DNA from: Legionella yabuuchiae
Lineage (GTDB): Bacteria; Pseudomonadota; Gammaproteobacteria; Legionellales; Legionellaceae
Length of the DNA: 64,000 bases
Direction: 5' to 3'
NCBI RefSeq assembly: GCF_900640115.1
Contig: NZ_CAAAIW010000011.1
Span: 1 to 64,000, forward strand
Numbering within the stretch: position 1 is the stretch's first letter; the number at the start of each line of letters is the position of its first letter. Shown one piece after another: positions 39,301-46,967 of the stretch. The notes under the pieces were generated by a model. That model did not search any database. It had not been told where the DNA came from and worked only from the letters and a program-made list of their open reading frames with translations. The position numbers were made by a program, and so were the translations under genes.

Positions 39301-42300
39301 TATTTAGAGCCGCTCCTTTCCCAACCCTTGATAAAGTTGACCAATGGAATGCAGCGGCTAAAGGACAGAGCGAACAGTCCTTCAAGGATTATATTACAGA
39401 GCAGTATAAAACATGGAGTAAGGCGCCTGTTGCTCGTGAAGAAAGCGTCAATGGCTTTGATTTAACGAACGCCAAAGATCAATGTGCTCGCATGCAGGGA
39501 ATGACCTACTCTCAGAAAGAGCTCGAAGCCATTGATAGGGAAGTTAAAGCCGCACAACAATTAGATACTGAAGCACTGCTGCAACAAATACAGGATATAA
39601 AAGATAAAGAGAAAGAGAATTCAACAAAACTTGTAGCGTTGATGGCGGAACTGTTATATCGCACCAAAGGGCTGCCACAGAAAGGGATTGGAGAAAGCCG
39701 TGAATATGGCCGTTCCTTTGAAATCAATACCACCCAATACCTTGCCATTCATTCGATGCTCAAAGCCGGCGGTCATGTCACCAGCCAAATTGGCACCGGA
39801 GAAGGCAAGTCGCGCATCATGATGATATCCATTGCTTGTCAATATGCGTTAGGGAGAACGGTTGATTTTGTTACCGCTGATGTTTCCTTAGCAACCCGTG
39901 ATTATCTTGAATATCAGGCATTTTTTAAAGCACTGGGTGCCCAAACCAATTTAATTATGGCCAATACCCCGGCCAGTGAATATCGTATTGGCGGCATTAA
40001 TTTTTCTGATGCCTCAAATCTAAGTCTCTTTCGTAACAAGGCACGCAGCGAAGGCAAGGGTGAGCTTGTTATTGCTGAAGATCCTAACGATCGCGCCTTG
40101 ATGCTAGATGAAGCCGATAAAACTTACTTTGATGCCGCCGACACACGATTTAATTATTCCGCGCACGCCGATCCAGCCATACGTGATATGCCATGGGTTT
40201 ATGAACTTATGGTTGAGTTTTTTAGTGACCCTAAAAACAGAGACTTGTATGATGGCCCCGCGAGTGATGCGGATCGATGCAATCAGGCATTTAAAGATTT
40301 TGCTCGAGGTAAACTTGATGAAGCACAGATGAAGCGGCTGGAGGCTATTTCTGTGAAACAGCTCGAAGCCTGGGAAAGTTCTGCTTTAACGGCTTTGAGT
40401 CTCGAATTTCAGGAAGATTTTACCCTTCGCTCTGATGTTACCATTTTAACCAAACATGGTCCGAAACAAGTCAGTCAGGCACAGCTGATTAGTGGGGGTC
40501 GAGCCAGCGAAAATGCCAAATTTTCATTTGGTGTGCATCAATGTCTGCATGCAAGACTCAATCAGGAAAGGAAACGTGCCAAGGCAACGCTTCTTGCTGC
40601 TGGAGCGTCATTAACGCCACTTCAACAGCAGTTAATCGATGATAAGTTTAAGTATCCTTTTTCCATTGATTCTGAAAACCAGATTATTTATTCCTCAACG
40701 AGTAAATCGCTCTTGGATGATTATTCAGAAGGCGAATTATTAGCAGTTACAGGAACAGCAGGCTCTATTCAGGAACAAGAAGAGGCAAAGGCAGTCTATG
40801 GATCAAACGCCAGCGAGATGACTTTTATCGATATGCCAAGACATCGCGGCCAAAAGCGAATAGACTTACCCGTTGCTCTGGCCAACAATGAAGTGGCCCA
40901 TCATCAGAAAATTTTATCAGCGGTGCGAGAGGCAATCCGACGCAAACAGCCGGTTTTGCTGGTTTGCGAAAACGATGAAGAAAGTCAAACGCTTCATCTT
41001 TTTCTAAAAAAGAATTTAAGTACTGCCGAAGAGTCTCAATTAAAACGCATCAGCGCTGATACAAAACTGGCTGAAGAAGCGTCCCATGTCAAAGAGACTG
41101 CAGGCCAACCAGGTGCAATTACGGTCACTACCGCCATGTTGGGTCGTGGTACGGATATTAAGCTCCATGGTGTAGCCGATCATCATGGGTTAAGTGTGAT
41201 TGCCACCTACCTGCCTCGTGAGAGAGATTATTTCCAAATTGTCGGTCGCAGTGGTCGTTTTGGTGCGAAAGGCGATTCACGATTAATCTTGGATAAAGAA
41301 AGACTCAAAGTTCGTTTTGGCGTCGACGTATTACCTACGGAGTTTTATACAGCGACCGAGAGTTACCTCAGACACCAGCAAGCACGGATGGATGAATTTG
41401 CCCAGAAACAACGGGTGATAAAAGATGTGGTGGGAGATTTTAGATTAGCGTTAACCAAGCAGTTTTTTAATCAATTTTACGCGCCTGTTTATAAAGAAGG
41501 CAATGATAAGGATACATTGCTGCAATCTTGGCGAGGTTTTTTTGATAAAACAGATAAAGCATGGAATGATGTGTGGCCAAAAATCAGTGAACAACTGTCG
41601 AAAGAACCCGTCAATAGAGGCGAGATCGATACGCTTCTCAGCCAATATCAAGCATCGGTTCAGGAAGAATGGAAGGCAATGCGCGAGTATTTGCAAGCTC
41701 AAATCAGAGATGGAAAAATTACCTCTGAAGCAGGGGAAAGCAAGGTCGATGCCTGTTTGAACAAAGAAGTTGGTCAAATTAAGCTTGAGGGAAAAACGAA
41801 TGCTTTGATTGGTGGTACCCTTTCTATACCTCCATACAGAACCGTGGTGGCAAAGCGTTATGATGAAGCGTTCGTTGGCCGCGCGGTTATCTACAGAAAT
41901 TTTGGCGACCGAGTTAAATCTTTTTTCAGCAATATTACTGCAGCATGGCGTGGCGATGGTCCCTGGTTTCCTAATTATAAAGCCGCTAGGAATGGTCATA
42001 TGAGTTGGTCGCAGTTTTTCTTTGGCGCTCGTGGGAAGCCGCTTACCGTGCCTGAGCCGCCTGAGCCACCACGTGTTGCCGAGCCTACAGCGTCGCCAAC
42101 TGACGGTGATTACGACGAACCTATTGCACCATCCTCTTATAGCATGGTTACTCAAAAACTGCCCGACCATTCACCAGAGCAACCTAAAGAAGAGGCTTCA
42201 GTGTTGAATGGTTCTCAAGAAAATATTAAAGAAGTTGTGCGTAGCTTGCGTCGTTCTGCTGATTCCGAAAGTGACTCAAACAGCTTATCAGAAGATGATA

Positions 42301-42329
42301 CAGCGGAACCCCAAAGCAATAGGAAATAA
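33303..42329 (+). CDS. Giant 3008-residue protein: Ulp1-like (clan CE) protease plus SecA-like DEAD motor; candidate effector
   Basis: Residues about 130-300 form a clan-CE cysteine protease site: H209 in 'GVHWLAA', D229 in 'QIDDS', Q281 and C287 in 'QRDGYSCGYRAL', in the Ulp1 order His-Asp-Gln-Cys. Residues 300-2050 are mostly helical with no recognised domain. From about 2050 a SecA-type motor follows: 'GTGEGKS' (2164-2170), 'LDEADK' (D2269), 'TGTAGS' (2483-2488), 'GRGTDIKL' (2614 on), 'QIVGRSGRFG' (2648-2654). SecA's C-terminal zinc motif is absent. The tail is Pro-rich, then Glu/Ser-rich ('SADSESDSNSLSEDD'), as in Dot/Icm substrates. No signal peptide. It is not the housekeeping SecA. Activity on ubiquitin-like proteins and translocation are inferences. 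Confidence 0.88.
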   Translation: MITQKQLEQLLQDYAIKLHEDLPEPRPEIATIINNYRASFKEAIAFIEQNVREDVFNLAAMGASDANTTKEQEAHLILLHRFLDAVIQSHDEKVTFHSDVAPGIKAMVIDPALPASDHVFIYDGPQNLSLREKYIRGILTANHWLTDLDLQRMVQACGAQAKIKIMPFTKESIGAALHLVKRDNATATEPYSIPLLLNKGGAGEHQGVHWLAATITVDPVGHTIQYQIDDSLRLSESEREAYLKSIEDAIHLDDGFHKAFPISDGWSIDADNSSVVGNQSQRDGYSCGYRALHTLLLNPDIRGNNEAAVKYAGIDATSSDALVSAFYEEQLQDLRIEREIYEALGVKASARFKHPLVHKATSVAINEEALSDFLGTLPAQPMTLADESIENPTVGDFVRSYTPEHPLMRFPTGVKDVSLGAIQYERLFKQLSQVEGLAARPLPRMVLSHVDNAALDGINAFFDNNQIKLFNELQIDLDLAATDDVDAFVSKLKFALNNLSRSDLSRLVIADEKGVLTSDHVRELRSFIEAKTVAVAIDLPASFRETTAQRQLDQVIEINRRLKNNELLAGKIAAQPTESQREASAPVRRRARIDLRHARKIDIELQEGVEEDVVVESFAPKKRGGPEHKALNVLRLEQLKEAVTTNNFQAFNGTAYGLSKTALVAHWHTVFGNIVHGTLALGLPEQKKLRRTLGNNIETVGQQWILVNQELSGISTAAFAKTNEFSDHFADGINIHQLPPGFVLVSDPENPDAQVLHYDASVEAQSTLFPKLTAKAARQPLSMDLVKQLLTGEWAKTSLDSIWQSLNASQSYSRKDNECFRQYLPELMRLNEEQLANVMALCGSAEAFDVGKLKFIFEHLNEARASHVDPYDETVLADIRWMETIFPSPEARERFVTLAHSIQPKEVAKHPLFTLLETAHADALLVQLRKANTSYPLTDVELNGLLTVYDQYGPAGVEKILNTWQDINALPNLNITQLPSVLKNVASYESMLFRDDVLNAAKTINGLSSVQRQWWDTLYQAHQPKDDNLIDLVRSFTGFVRAVESKDLEFYSLDGVATPFSGAGNMPMALGRMLSILDLSDSRDQFWQWRAMAHINLSAQGALRALTDGLKGSRPCSFVIPEMALDPETTIQEEVYDTSIYDTSRNYKAIVKTTEDERLKQFYRFIAHQKYRMPLSFYQEAVGELERIRRSKELPAPSVNQLYALLSEATTGDNCRYFIKSVDEARAQWQSIVDNIKHIQLPVKTEVAKGVATDLLMGLERLPALPVLATLVQLITKSLQNVGVFDLPGLPAKMNRFGPSNDLLNKFVAALGSKIYLGMKFYSEADFTRRYPVSTEEESAYPGGRDLFEEHLAVSVALDKKAVAHELLSLISTFKINTANAVEVAHAVQAVKSNDEFNDILLNYALELFQDVETVERLDYKALVDFLNQLTPVITEQRERFTKHYRELEQKVRSHEATNAEIKEFGKLGLVNLLTEHNIPELKKDAQPILVNFSKDALQKAVEAQFKGVFPPTYFATLRAGTATGDVAQRINDVFKNTELRDAFERIRVRYHAENSDEMMSLVDSFEVILNQLDSQHKRIQLLEKLTDERLLAVPVSQYNQLLTAIAEHGSSGFIYFMEADDNFPKKPVEGLALKAGYFISEALPRLREDLKPSRQLGEMDVIGLVADLVLAGKGDEINATLDINQELTKACQRVQKTLSSSPAIPEDIERVLNETQTAHPALRSLEAIVDLKAHLAWLTVPETETVKIPKIKFVEVEITREVTGIAKTARNFLSSWTWGVVEKAPETEVVKELREETYEEEEIRPVDKKLDDKLVEAALSEINEITRQSTTYTFALSQTFGLIKDLVDHYPAAKSLLLPLTRQYLSFRPTQADAEERHIGIAHRHLALLHQEFLALDDQDLVISLCEHFGGKDSTYNFETLLHILKGETITISQEGEALALDFKPYPTLAPRAKKQVLLVVSSLLNNDKPCSLKDIQDLINHCHDETHGHEYVTVLETVFRAAPFPTLDKVDQWNAAAKGQSEQSFKDYITEQYKTWSKAPVAREESVNGFDLTNAKDQCARMQGMTYSQKELEAIDREVKAAQQLDTEALLQQIQDIKDKEKENSTKLVALMAELLYRTKGLPQKGIGESREYGRSFEINTTQYLAIHSMLKAGGHVTSQIGTGEGKSRIMMISIACQYALGRTVDFVTADVSLATRDYLEYQAFFKALGAQTNLIMANTPASEYRIGGINFSDASNLSLFRNKARSEGKGELVIAEDPNDRALMLDEADKTYFDAADTRFNYSAHADPAIRDMPWVYELMVEFFSDPKNRDLYDGPASDADRCNQAFKDFARGKLDEAQMKRLEAISVKQLEAWESSALTALSLEFQEDFTLRSDVTILTKHGPKQVSQAQLISGGRASENAKFSFGVHQCLHARLNQERKRAKATLLAAGASLTPLQQQLIDDKFKYPFSIDSENQIIYSSTSKSLLDDYSEGELLAVTGTAGSIQEQEEAKAVYGSNASEMTFIDMPRHRGQKRIDLPVALANNEVAHHQKILSAVREAIRRKQPVLLVCENDEESQTLHLFLKKNLSTAEESQLKRISADTKLAEEASHVKETAGQPGAITVTTAMLGRGTDIKLHGVADHHGLSVIATYLPRERDYFQIVGRSGRFGAKGDSRLILDKERLKVRFGVDVLPTEFYTATESYLRHQQARMDEFAQKQRVIKDVVGDFRLALTKQFFNQFYAPVYKEGNDKDTLLQSWRGFFDKTDKAWNDVWPKISEQLSKEPVNRGEIDTLLSQYQASVQEEWKAMREYLQAQIRDGKITSEAGESKVDACLNKEVGQIKLEGKTNALIGGTLSIPPYRTVVAKRYDEAFVGRAVIYRNFGDRVKSFFSNITAAWRGDGPWFPNYKAARNGHMSWSQFFFGARGKPLTVPEPPEPPRVAEPTASPTDGDYDEPIAPSSYSMVTQKLPDHSPEQPKEEASVLNGSQENIKEVVRSLRRSADSESDSNSLSEDDTAEPQSNRK

Positions 42330-42368
42330 ATTTAAAGCCAGGTGTTTTCATATTGCTCTTCCATTTAA

Positions 42369-42414
42369 GGGCTCTATCGCATTTGAAAACTTTTGCGAGA
42401 GAGCCCAATTTTTT
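42369..42414 (+). terminator. Rho-independent terminator of the giant gene
   Basis: Stem GGGCTCT (42369-42375) with AGAGCCC (42400-42406), extended inward by TCGC/GCGA past an A/G mismatch, followed by AATTTTTT. It is 40 bases after the stop codon. Confidence 0.8.
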
Positions 42415-42496
42415 ACCTCCCAATTAAGGTTTGGCTTGCGTTGACAAGACATTATTAGGATAATCGCCCCAATACGATCAAAACATCAGGTAAACC

Positions 42497-42919
42497 ATGG
42501 AACAACTTGGACTATTCATTATTAATCATTGGGCTTTATGGTCTGCTTTAGTCATTATTTTGATCTTGATTTTTATTAATGAATTGATTAGTCAAAAAAG
42601 TCGCGCTAAAGAACTAACGCCTGCAGGAGCGGTGGATCTCATTAACCATCAAGATGCCGTTGTGGTGGATACACGTGATGCTGAATCGTTTAAAGCGGGG
42701 CATATTATTAATGCTCTCCGTGCTAATCCCGAGGATTTTGATAAAGAACGATTTAAAAAGTTCAAACAAAAGCCCATCATTTTAGTTTGCGCTCGAGGTT
42801 TGCAATCTCCGGCTTTAGCCACTAAATTACGGGAACAAGGCTATGAGCACGTTACGGTTTTATCGGGCGGAATGTCTGCCTGGGTTGCCGCTAATTTGCC
42901 TGTGGTTAAAGGCAAATAA
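42497..42919 (+). CDS. Membrane-anchored rhodanese-like protein (YibN type)
   Basis: 140 residues: an N-terminal transmembrane helix (about 7-28, 'IINHWALWSALVIILILIF'), then a rhodanese domain with 'VVDTRDAESFKAGHI' and active-site loop 'VCARGLQSPA' (Cys, Arg). This layout and the next gene being secB match the conserved yibN-secB-gpsA arrangement of gammaproteobacteria. The exact role of YibN is unsettled; it is tethered to the inner membrane with the domain in the cytoplasm. TTGACA at 42441 may be the -35 of its promoter. Confidence 0.9.
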   Translation: MEQLGLFIINHWALWSALVIILILIFINELISQKSRAKELTPAGAVDLINHQDAVVVDTRDAESFKAGHIINALRANPEDFDKERFKKFKQKPIILVCARGLQSPALATKLREQGYEHVTVLSGGMSAWVAANLPVVKGK

Positions 42920-42953
42920 CTCCTCAAGAAAATAAAACAAGGATAATAATACT

Positions 42954-43445
42954 ATGAACGACCAACAAGCGAACAATCAACAACAAAACCAAGAAGCGCA
43001 ATTCATGATTCAACGTATTTACGTTAAAGACTTGTCGTTTGAAACCACCAATACTCCTCAGATTTTCCAACAAAAATGGCAGCCTGAGCTTTCATTAGAT
43101 TTAAACACTCAGCACATCAAGTTAGAAGACAACGCGTATGAAGTCACCTTAACCGTTACCGCCACCGTTAAAAATCAGGATACCACCGCGTTCTTAGTTG
43201 AAGTGACCCAAGCCGGTATTTTTACCATTCAAGGCGCTCCAGCGGAACAACTGGATCACTTACTAGGGAGCTTCTGTCCTAATATTCTGTTCCCTTATGC
43301 ACGTGAAGCCATCACGGCTGAAGTGATTCGTGGCAGTTTCCCTCAATTAGTTCTCGCGCCAATTAATTTTGATGCGTTGTACATGCAACAACAAGAAGAG
43401 AAACAAAAAGCAGCTCAAGAAAAATCGGAAGAAAAAACACATTAA
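42954..43445 (+). CDS. secB: Protein-export chaperone SecB
   Basis: 163 residues, normal length. SecB keeps preproteins unfolded and hands them to SecA. '[17 protein letters not shown]', '[14 protein letters not shown]' and 'LCPN'-like '[38 protein letters not shown]' features are all seen in short pieces ([28 protein letters not shown]). The N-terminus has a Gln/Asn-rich stretch. The housekeeping secB is thus 0.6 kb from the SecA-like giant, probably by coincidence because yibN-secB-gpsA synteny is ancestral. Confidence 0.96.
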   Translation: MNDQQANNQQQNQEAQFMIQRIYVKDLSFETTNTPQIFQQKWQPELSLDLNTQHIKLEDNAYEVTLTVTATVKNQDTTAFLVEVTQAGIFTIQGAPAEQLDHLLGSFCPNILFPYAREAITAEVIRGSFPQLVLAPINFDALYMQQQEEKQKAAQEKSEEKTH

Positions 43446-43478
43446 TGGTGAGAAATGTCTTCAAGGGAATCGAAGAGC

Positions 43479-44465
43479 ATGAAACAAACAACGGTCGCCA
43501 TATTGGGGGCAGGATCTTGGGGAACCGCTGTAGCAATTCACTTAGCGCACAGCGGCCATCGCGTTCTGCTTTGGGGTCATAATCCTAATACCATTGCAGA
43601 GATAGAACAGCATCGTTGCAATGTTCGCTATCTTCCAGGGATTATCTTTCCTGAATCGTTGAGGGTTACCGCAAACCTTGAAGAGGCCGTTCAAAGCTGT
43701 GATGAACTCATAGTTGCGGTACCCTCACATGCGTTCGCTGACTTACTGGCAACACTTCCTAAACCCACATCCGGACTGGCATGGTTAACAAAAGGCGTTG
43801 ATCCCAAGACACATGAGTTATTAAGCGAACTGGTTCGCAAGAAATGGGACGATTGCCCAATAGCCGCTATATCGGGCCCTTCATTTGCGAAAGAGGTGGC
43901 TAAATTACTACCTACGGCGCTTGTTGTAGCAGGAAATCATAGCGCTTATGTTAAACGCATGTGCAACTTGCTTCACCATCGTAACATTCGAGTTTACCAA
44001 AGCGAAGACATGGTTGGCGTTCAAGTTTGTGGCGCGGTTAAAAATGTCTTAGCCATTGCCTGTGGCATCAGCGATGGCTTAAATTATGGCGCTAATGCCA
44101 AAGCCGCACTCATCACACGCGGGTTGGCAGAAATGAGTCGCTTGGGGATAAGCCTTGGCGCAAATCCAGAAACCTTTATGGGGCTTGCGGGCGTAGGCGA
44201 TCTTGTGCTGACGTGTACGGATGATCAATCTCGTAATCGCCGCTTTGGCTTGCAATTAGGCCAAGGAGCCGATTTAAAAGAGGCTGAAGCCGCCATTGGT
44301 CAAGTGGTTGAAGGAAAGCACAATGCCGCGCAAGTCATTGAGCTGGCAAAAGCGCATCACATTGAAATGCCCATTTGTCATGAGGTCAATGACATTATCC
44401 AAGGTCGCACCAGCGCTGAAAACGCCGTACAACAGTTAATGAACCGACCACCCAAAGCTGAATAA
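43479..44465 (+). CDS. gpsA: Glycerol-3-phosphate dehydrogenase [NAD(P)+]
   Basis: 328 residues from ATG 43479 (GAAGAG 3 bases upstream); a start at 43455, adding eight residues, is also possible. It reduces dihydroxyacetone phosphate to sn-glycerol-3-phosphate for phospholipid synthesis. 'TVAILGAGSWGTAVA' is the nucleotide-binding loop; 'SGPSFAKEV', 'GVQVCGAVKNVLAIACG' (catalytic Lys) and 'GLAGVGDLVLTCTDDQSRNR' features (GLAGVGDLVLTC) follow. It is close behind secB, as in many gammaproteobacteria. Confidence 0.95.
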   Translation: MKQTTVAILGAGSWGTAVAIHLAHSGHRVLLWGHNPNTIAEIEQHRCNVRYLPGIIFPESLRVTANLEEAVQSCDELIVAVPSHAFADLLATLPKPTSGLAWLTKGVDPKTHELLSELVRKKWDDCPIAAISGPSFAKEVAKLLPTALVVAGNHSAYVKRMCNLLHHRNIRVYQSEDMVGVQVCGAVKNVLAIACGISDGLNYGANAKAALITRGLAEMSRLGISLGANPETFMGLAGVGDLVLTCTDDQSRNRRFGLQLGQGADLKEAEAAIGQVVEGKHNAAQVIELAKAHHIEMPICHEVNDIIQGRTSAENAVQQLMNRPPKAE

Positions 44466-44474
44466 TTTTTAGGG

Positions 44475-45287
44475 TTACGTATGAACATCGACTAAAATCA
44501 CGTCGCTTTTGGTGATGGTCTGGTTTAAAAACAATTCGCCGACTTGTTGAAAGCGTTTAATGGAGTCCGTGACCAAATACTGGGTTAAGCCTGCTTTATC
44601 GCTAGAATTTAAGAGATTTTTTTCTGCCAGTAATTGGGTTAAGGCTTCTGCTGTTGATTCGGCCGAATCAACGATCTCAACTTGTGGAGGGAGCATCGCT
44701 CGTAATAAGGGCTTAAACACCGGAAAATGAGTGCATCCCAATAAGATCGTATCTTCGTCCTTAAAACCATCGAGGTAGTGATTTAACACCGACTGAGCAA
44801 TTGCGTTATCCACCATGCCTTCTTCCGCTAAAGCCACAAGTAGACTACAAGCGCGACTTTGAATTAAGGCCTGAGGGAGCTGTTCGACAATCAAGTTATG
44901 ATAAGCCTTGGCTGCAATGGTTGTTTCAGTAGCAAGCACCCCAATGCGATGATTTTTAGTGGCGCGAATTGCCGCCGCAGCACCTGGCGATACCACCCCA
45001 AGCACGGGCATATCAGGCAAAATACTCTGCAAATGGGTTAACGCGGCCGTAGTCGCCGTATTGCAAGCGATCACCAACGCTTTAATCCCCTGCTCTACCA
45101 GGACCTTTGCCATCTGCACGGCGTATTGCTGCACGGTGGCAGGGCTTTTGGTTCCATAAGGTAACCGCGCGGTATCACCTAAGTAAATAAAGGATTCTTG
45201 CGGTAACGTTTGTCGTAACGCACGAAGAACGGTTAGGCCTCCCATACCGGAGTCAAATACCCCGATTGCCGATTGTTTTTGTTCCAT
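44475..45287 (-). CDS. murI: Glutamate racemase
   Basis: 270 residues. It makes D-glutamate for peptidoglycan. 'IGVFDSGMGGLTVLRAL' carries the catalytic Asp region; the two catalytic cysteines are in 'VIACNTATTAAL' and 'LLGCTHFPVF'. 'YLGDTARLPYGTKS' is the substrate loop. It is convergent with gpsA, separated by 9 bases, and lies 18 bases downstream of the 511-residue hypothetical on the same strand. Confidence 0.96.
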   Translation of the reverse strand: MEQKQSAIGVFDSGMGGLTVLRALRQTLPQESFIYLGDTARLPYGTKSPATVQQYAVQMAKVLVEQGIKALVIACNTATTAALTHLQSILPDMPVLGVVSPGAAAAIRATKNHRIGVLATETTIAAKAYHNLIVEQLPQALIQSRACSLLVALAEEGMVDNAIAQSVLNHYLDGFKDEDTILLGCTHFPVFKPLLRAMLPPQVEIVDSAESTAEALTQLLAEKNLLNSSDKAGLTQYLVTDSIKRFQQVGELFLNQTITKSDVILVDVHT

Positions 45288-45305
45288 AATGGCCTTTATT
45301 ATTAG

Positions 45306-46841
45306 TTATTTTATAAACCTTCCACTGGGAGTATAAGAAACATTTACTTCTTCTTCATTTTCGATGCCTAAACCAGCTTCTTGTTCTGCTTTACTCGGCT
45401 TTAATTCCTGCATTTTTGCTTTAAATTTATCATGTGCAGACGCTAATTTTTGAAATTCAGAATCAATCTCAGTAGCTTGCAAGTGTTTGACAAGATTTTT
45501 CTGGATAAATTCCTCTCTTTCTTTAGAGTTAGTCACAGGTTTTACTCCAGGAACACGGAGATTAATTAAATCAGTTCTGTCACCAAATACTATGAGAAGC
45601 GCAGCATATACCTTTTTGACCATCTTAGGATCTTTCCCACTAATGGTAACAGGAATCTTTTTTCCTGTTTCACGGTTCGCTAATAACATACTAACTTGTT
45701 TGAGTGCGACCCTGGCTTGATGAGCATTGGATAAACCGGGGTCAGAATAATCCGAAACATAACCATGACCTTGTTTTAACACGCCATATTTAGGAACTTC
45801 CTTTCGCATCCATCCACTAGTTTCTTTGAATATTATCATAGAGCGAATCACTTCATTAGACTCTAAGCGCTTACCACGAAAGGTAGCCTGCTTCGCGCCA
45901 AATGTTACAGACGAGACTGGATCTCTATAAAGTTGATCCTCCGAAACTCGTTTAGGATAAAAATTAATAAATTCTTTTTCTTTTACCACTTCATTCATAA
46001 AACCCAGCGCATCTTTTCCGTCAGTATTTCCTGCTTCCATAATAATGTTGGCCCAGCGCTTTGTGTCTGCCGCACCCTGTGTCTCATCATCCGCATACAT
46101 GTCTACCGCCGGAGCTTTACTTTGTTTTTTTTGTAGCGCCTCTACAACATTTTTTTGAATTAATGGTAAAAGTATACCCGTTTTGAAGTAGCCTTTCTTT
46201 TTTAAGCTCAAAGTATTTTTCAAGATTTCTTCGAGATTCATGTTCGCATCTTTTAACTTCTGAGATAATGGCTGAAAAGCCAACGTTGCTTGTAGCTCCT
46301 TGTTACTATCGGAAGGAATGATAAAATCAAGACGGTCTTTGAGTGATTGAAGACTTTCGGTAGTTAATTGTCCTAAAGCTGTTTTGAGTTCGATTTCAAC
46401 TACAATTTCTTTAGCCTCTTTTTCTAAAAAGAGGGCGTCTATACCGATTTGGTTTTTTTGATAATGACTGATTACTTTAGCACCAAATTTTTCTTGATGC
46501 GCAATAAGCCAATTTAACATGCCATCAGACGTTAGTTGAGAAAATTCATATACTTCTCCTGGTTTTAATTCTTGCAGCCCTAGTCTAAAGCGTCTTCGAA
46601 CACAATCACCTCGAAAACGAGCCAAATCTTCATCATCAAGCATGCCTTTTAATGTGGGATCAATATCATCAATATGTTGTTGAACAATAGTTTTGAAGGC
46701 TTGTAGATCTGTTGTCTCCAAACCGTTCTCTGCAGCGATTATAGCATCCAAAGCTTCTTTGTACTTGCGTCGCGCCTCATCCGAGGAAAACACTTTAATT
46801 AAAGGTTCGCCTTTACGATATGATTTATATTGATCTGACAT
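45306..46841 (-). CDS. Protein of unknown function; candidate Dot/Icm effector
   Basis: 511 residues from ATG 46841; a TTG four codons upstream is less likely. There is no signal peptide or membrane helix. The N-terminal 170 residues are helical and acidic. Residues about 250-340 are Lys-rich ('KRWANIIMEAGNTDGKDALGFM' region). A compact segment near 390-450, 'IPVTISGKDPKMVKKVYAALLIVFGD', has the same beta-turn-helix pattern as 'ITMDIDHPDPERCMKLAAEAYEA' in the 17900 protein, suggesting a shared effector-type (LPD7-like) domain. The C-terminus holds 'GIENEEEVNV', an acidic patch of the E-block kind. It is inserted between murI and the DUF1704 gene. Function unknown. Confidence 0.68.
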   Translation of the reverse strand: MSDQYKSYRKGEPLIKVFSSDEARRKYKEALDAIIAAENGLETTDLQAFKTIVQQHIDDIDPTLKGMLDDEDLARFRGDCVRRRFRLGLQELKPGEVYEFSQLTSDGMLNWLIAHQEKFGAKVISHYQKNQIGIDALFLEKEAKEIVVEIELKTALGQLTTESLQSLKDRLDFIIPSDSNKELQATLAFQPLSQKLKDANMNLEEILKNTLSLKKKGYFKTGILLPLIQKNVVEALQKKQSKAPAVDMYADDETQGAADTKRWANIIMEAGNTDGKDALGFMNEVVKEKEFINFYPKRVSEDQLYRDPVSSVTFGAKQATFRGKRLESNEVIRSMIIFKETSGWMRKEVPKYGVLKQGHGYVSDYSDPGLSNAHQARVALKQVSMLLANRETGKKIPVTISGKDPKMVKKVYAALLIVFGDRTDLINLRVPGVKPVTNSKEREEFIQKNLVKHLQATEIDSEFQKLASAHDKFKAKMQELKPSKAEQEAGLGIENEEEVNVSYTPSGRFIK

Positions 46842-46967
46842 ATGAATACTCAACTGAAATAATTTAAATTAATTATAGTTAAAAAAGATTAACAAATTAT
46901 TAAATTCATGTGGCCTTAATGAAACGCAGTGTAATCGAGTGTTCAACGCTTCATAAGAGCTACGACT

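Noticed and set aside
33303-42329. The possibility that the giant gene is the housekeeping secA
   Set aside because: It is more than three times longer, has an unrelated N-terminus, lacks the C-terminal zinc motif, and its motor motifs diverge (GTGEGKS, DEADK).
42441-42464. A full promoter for the yibN-like gene (TTGACA followed by GGATAAT)
   Set aside because: The spacing between the two is only about 12 bases; only the -35 is mentioned in the gene entry.
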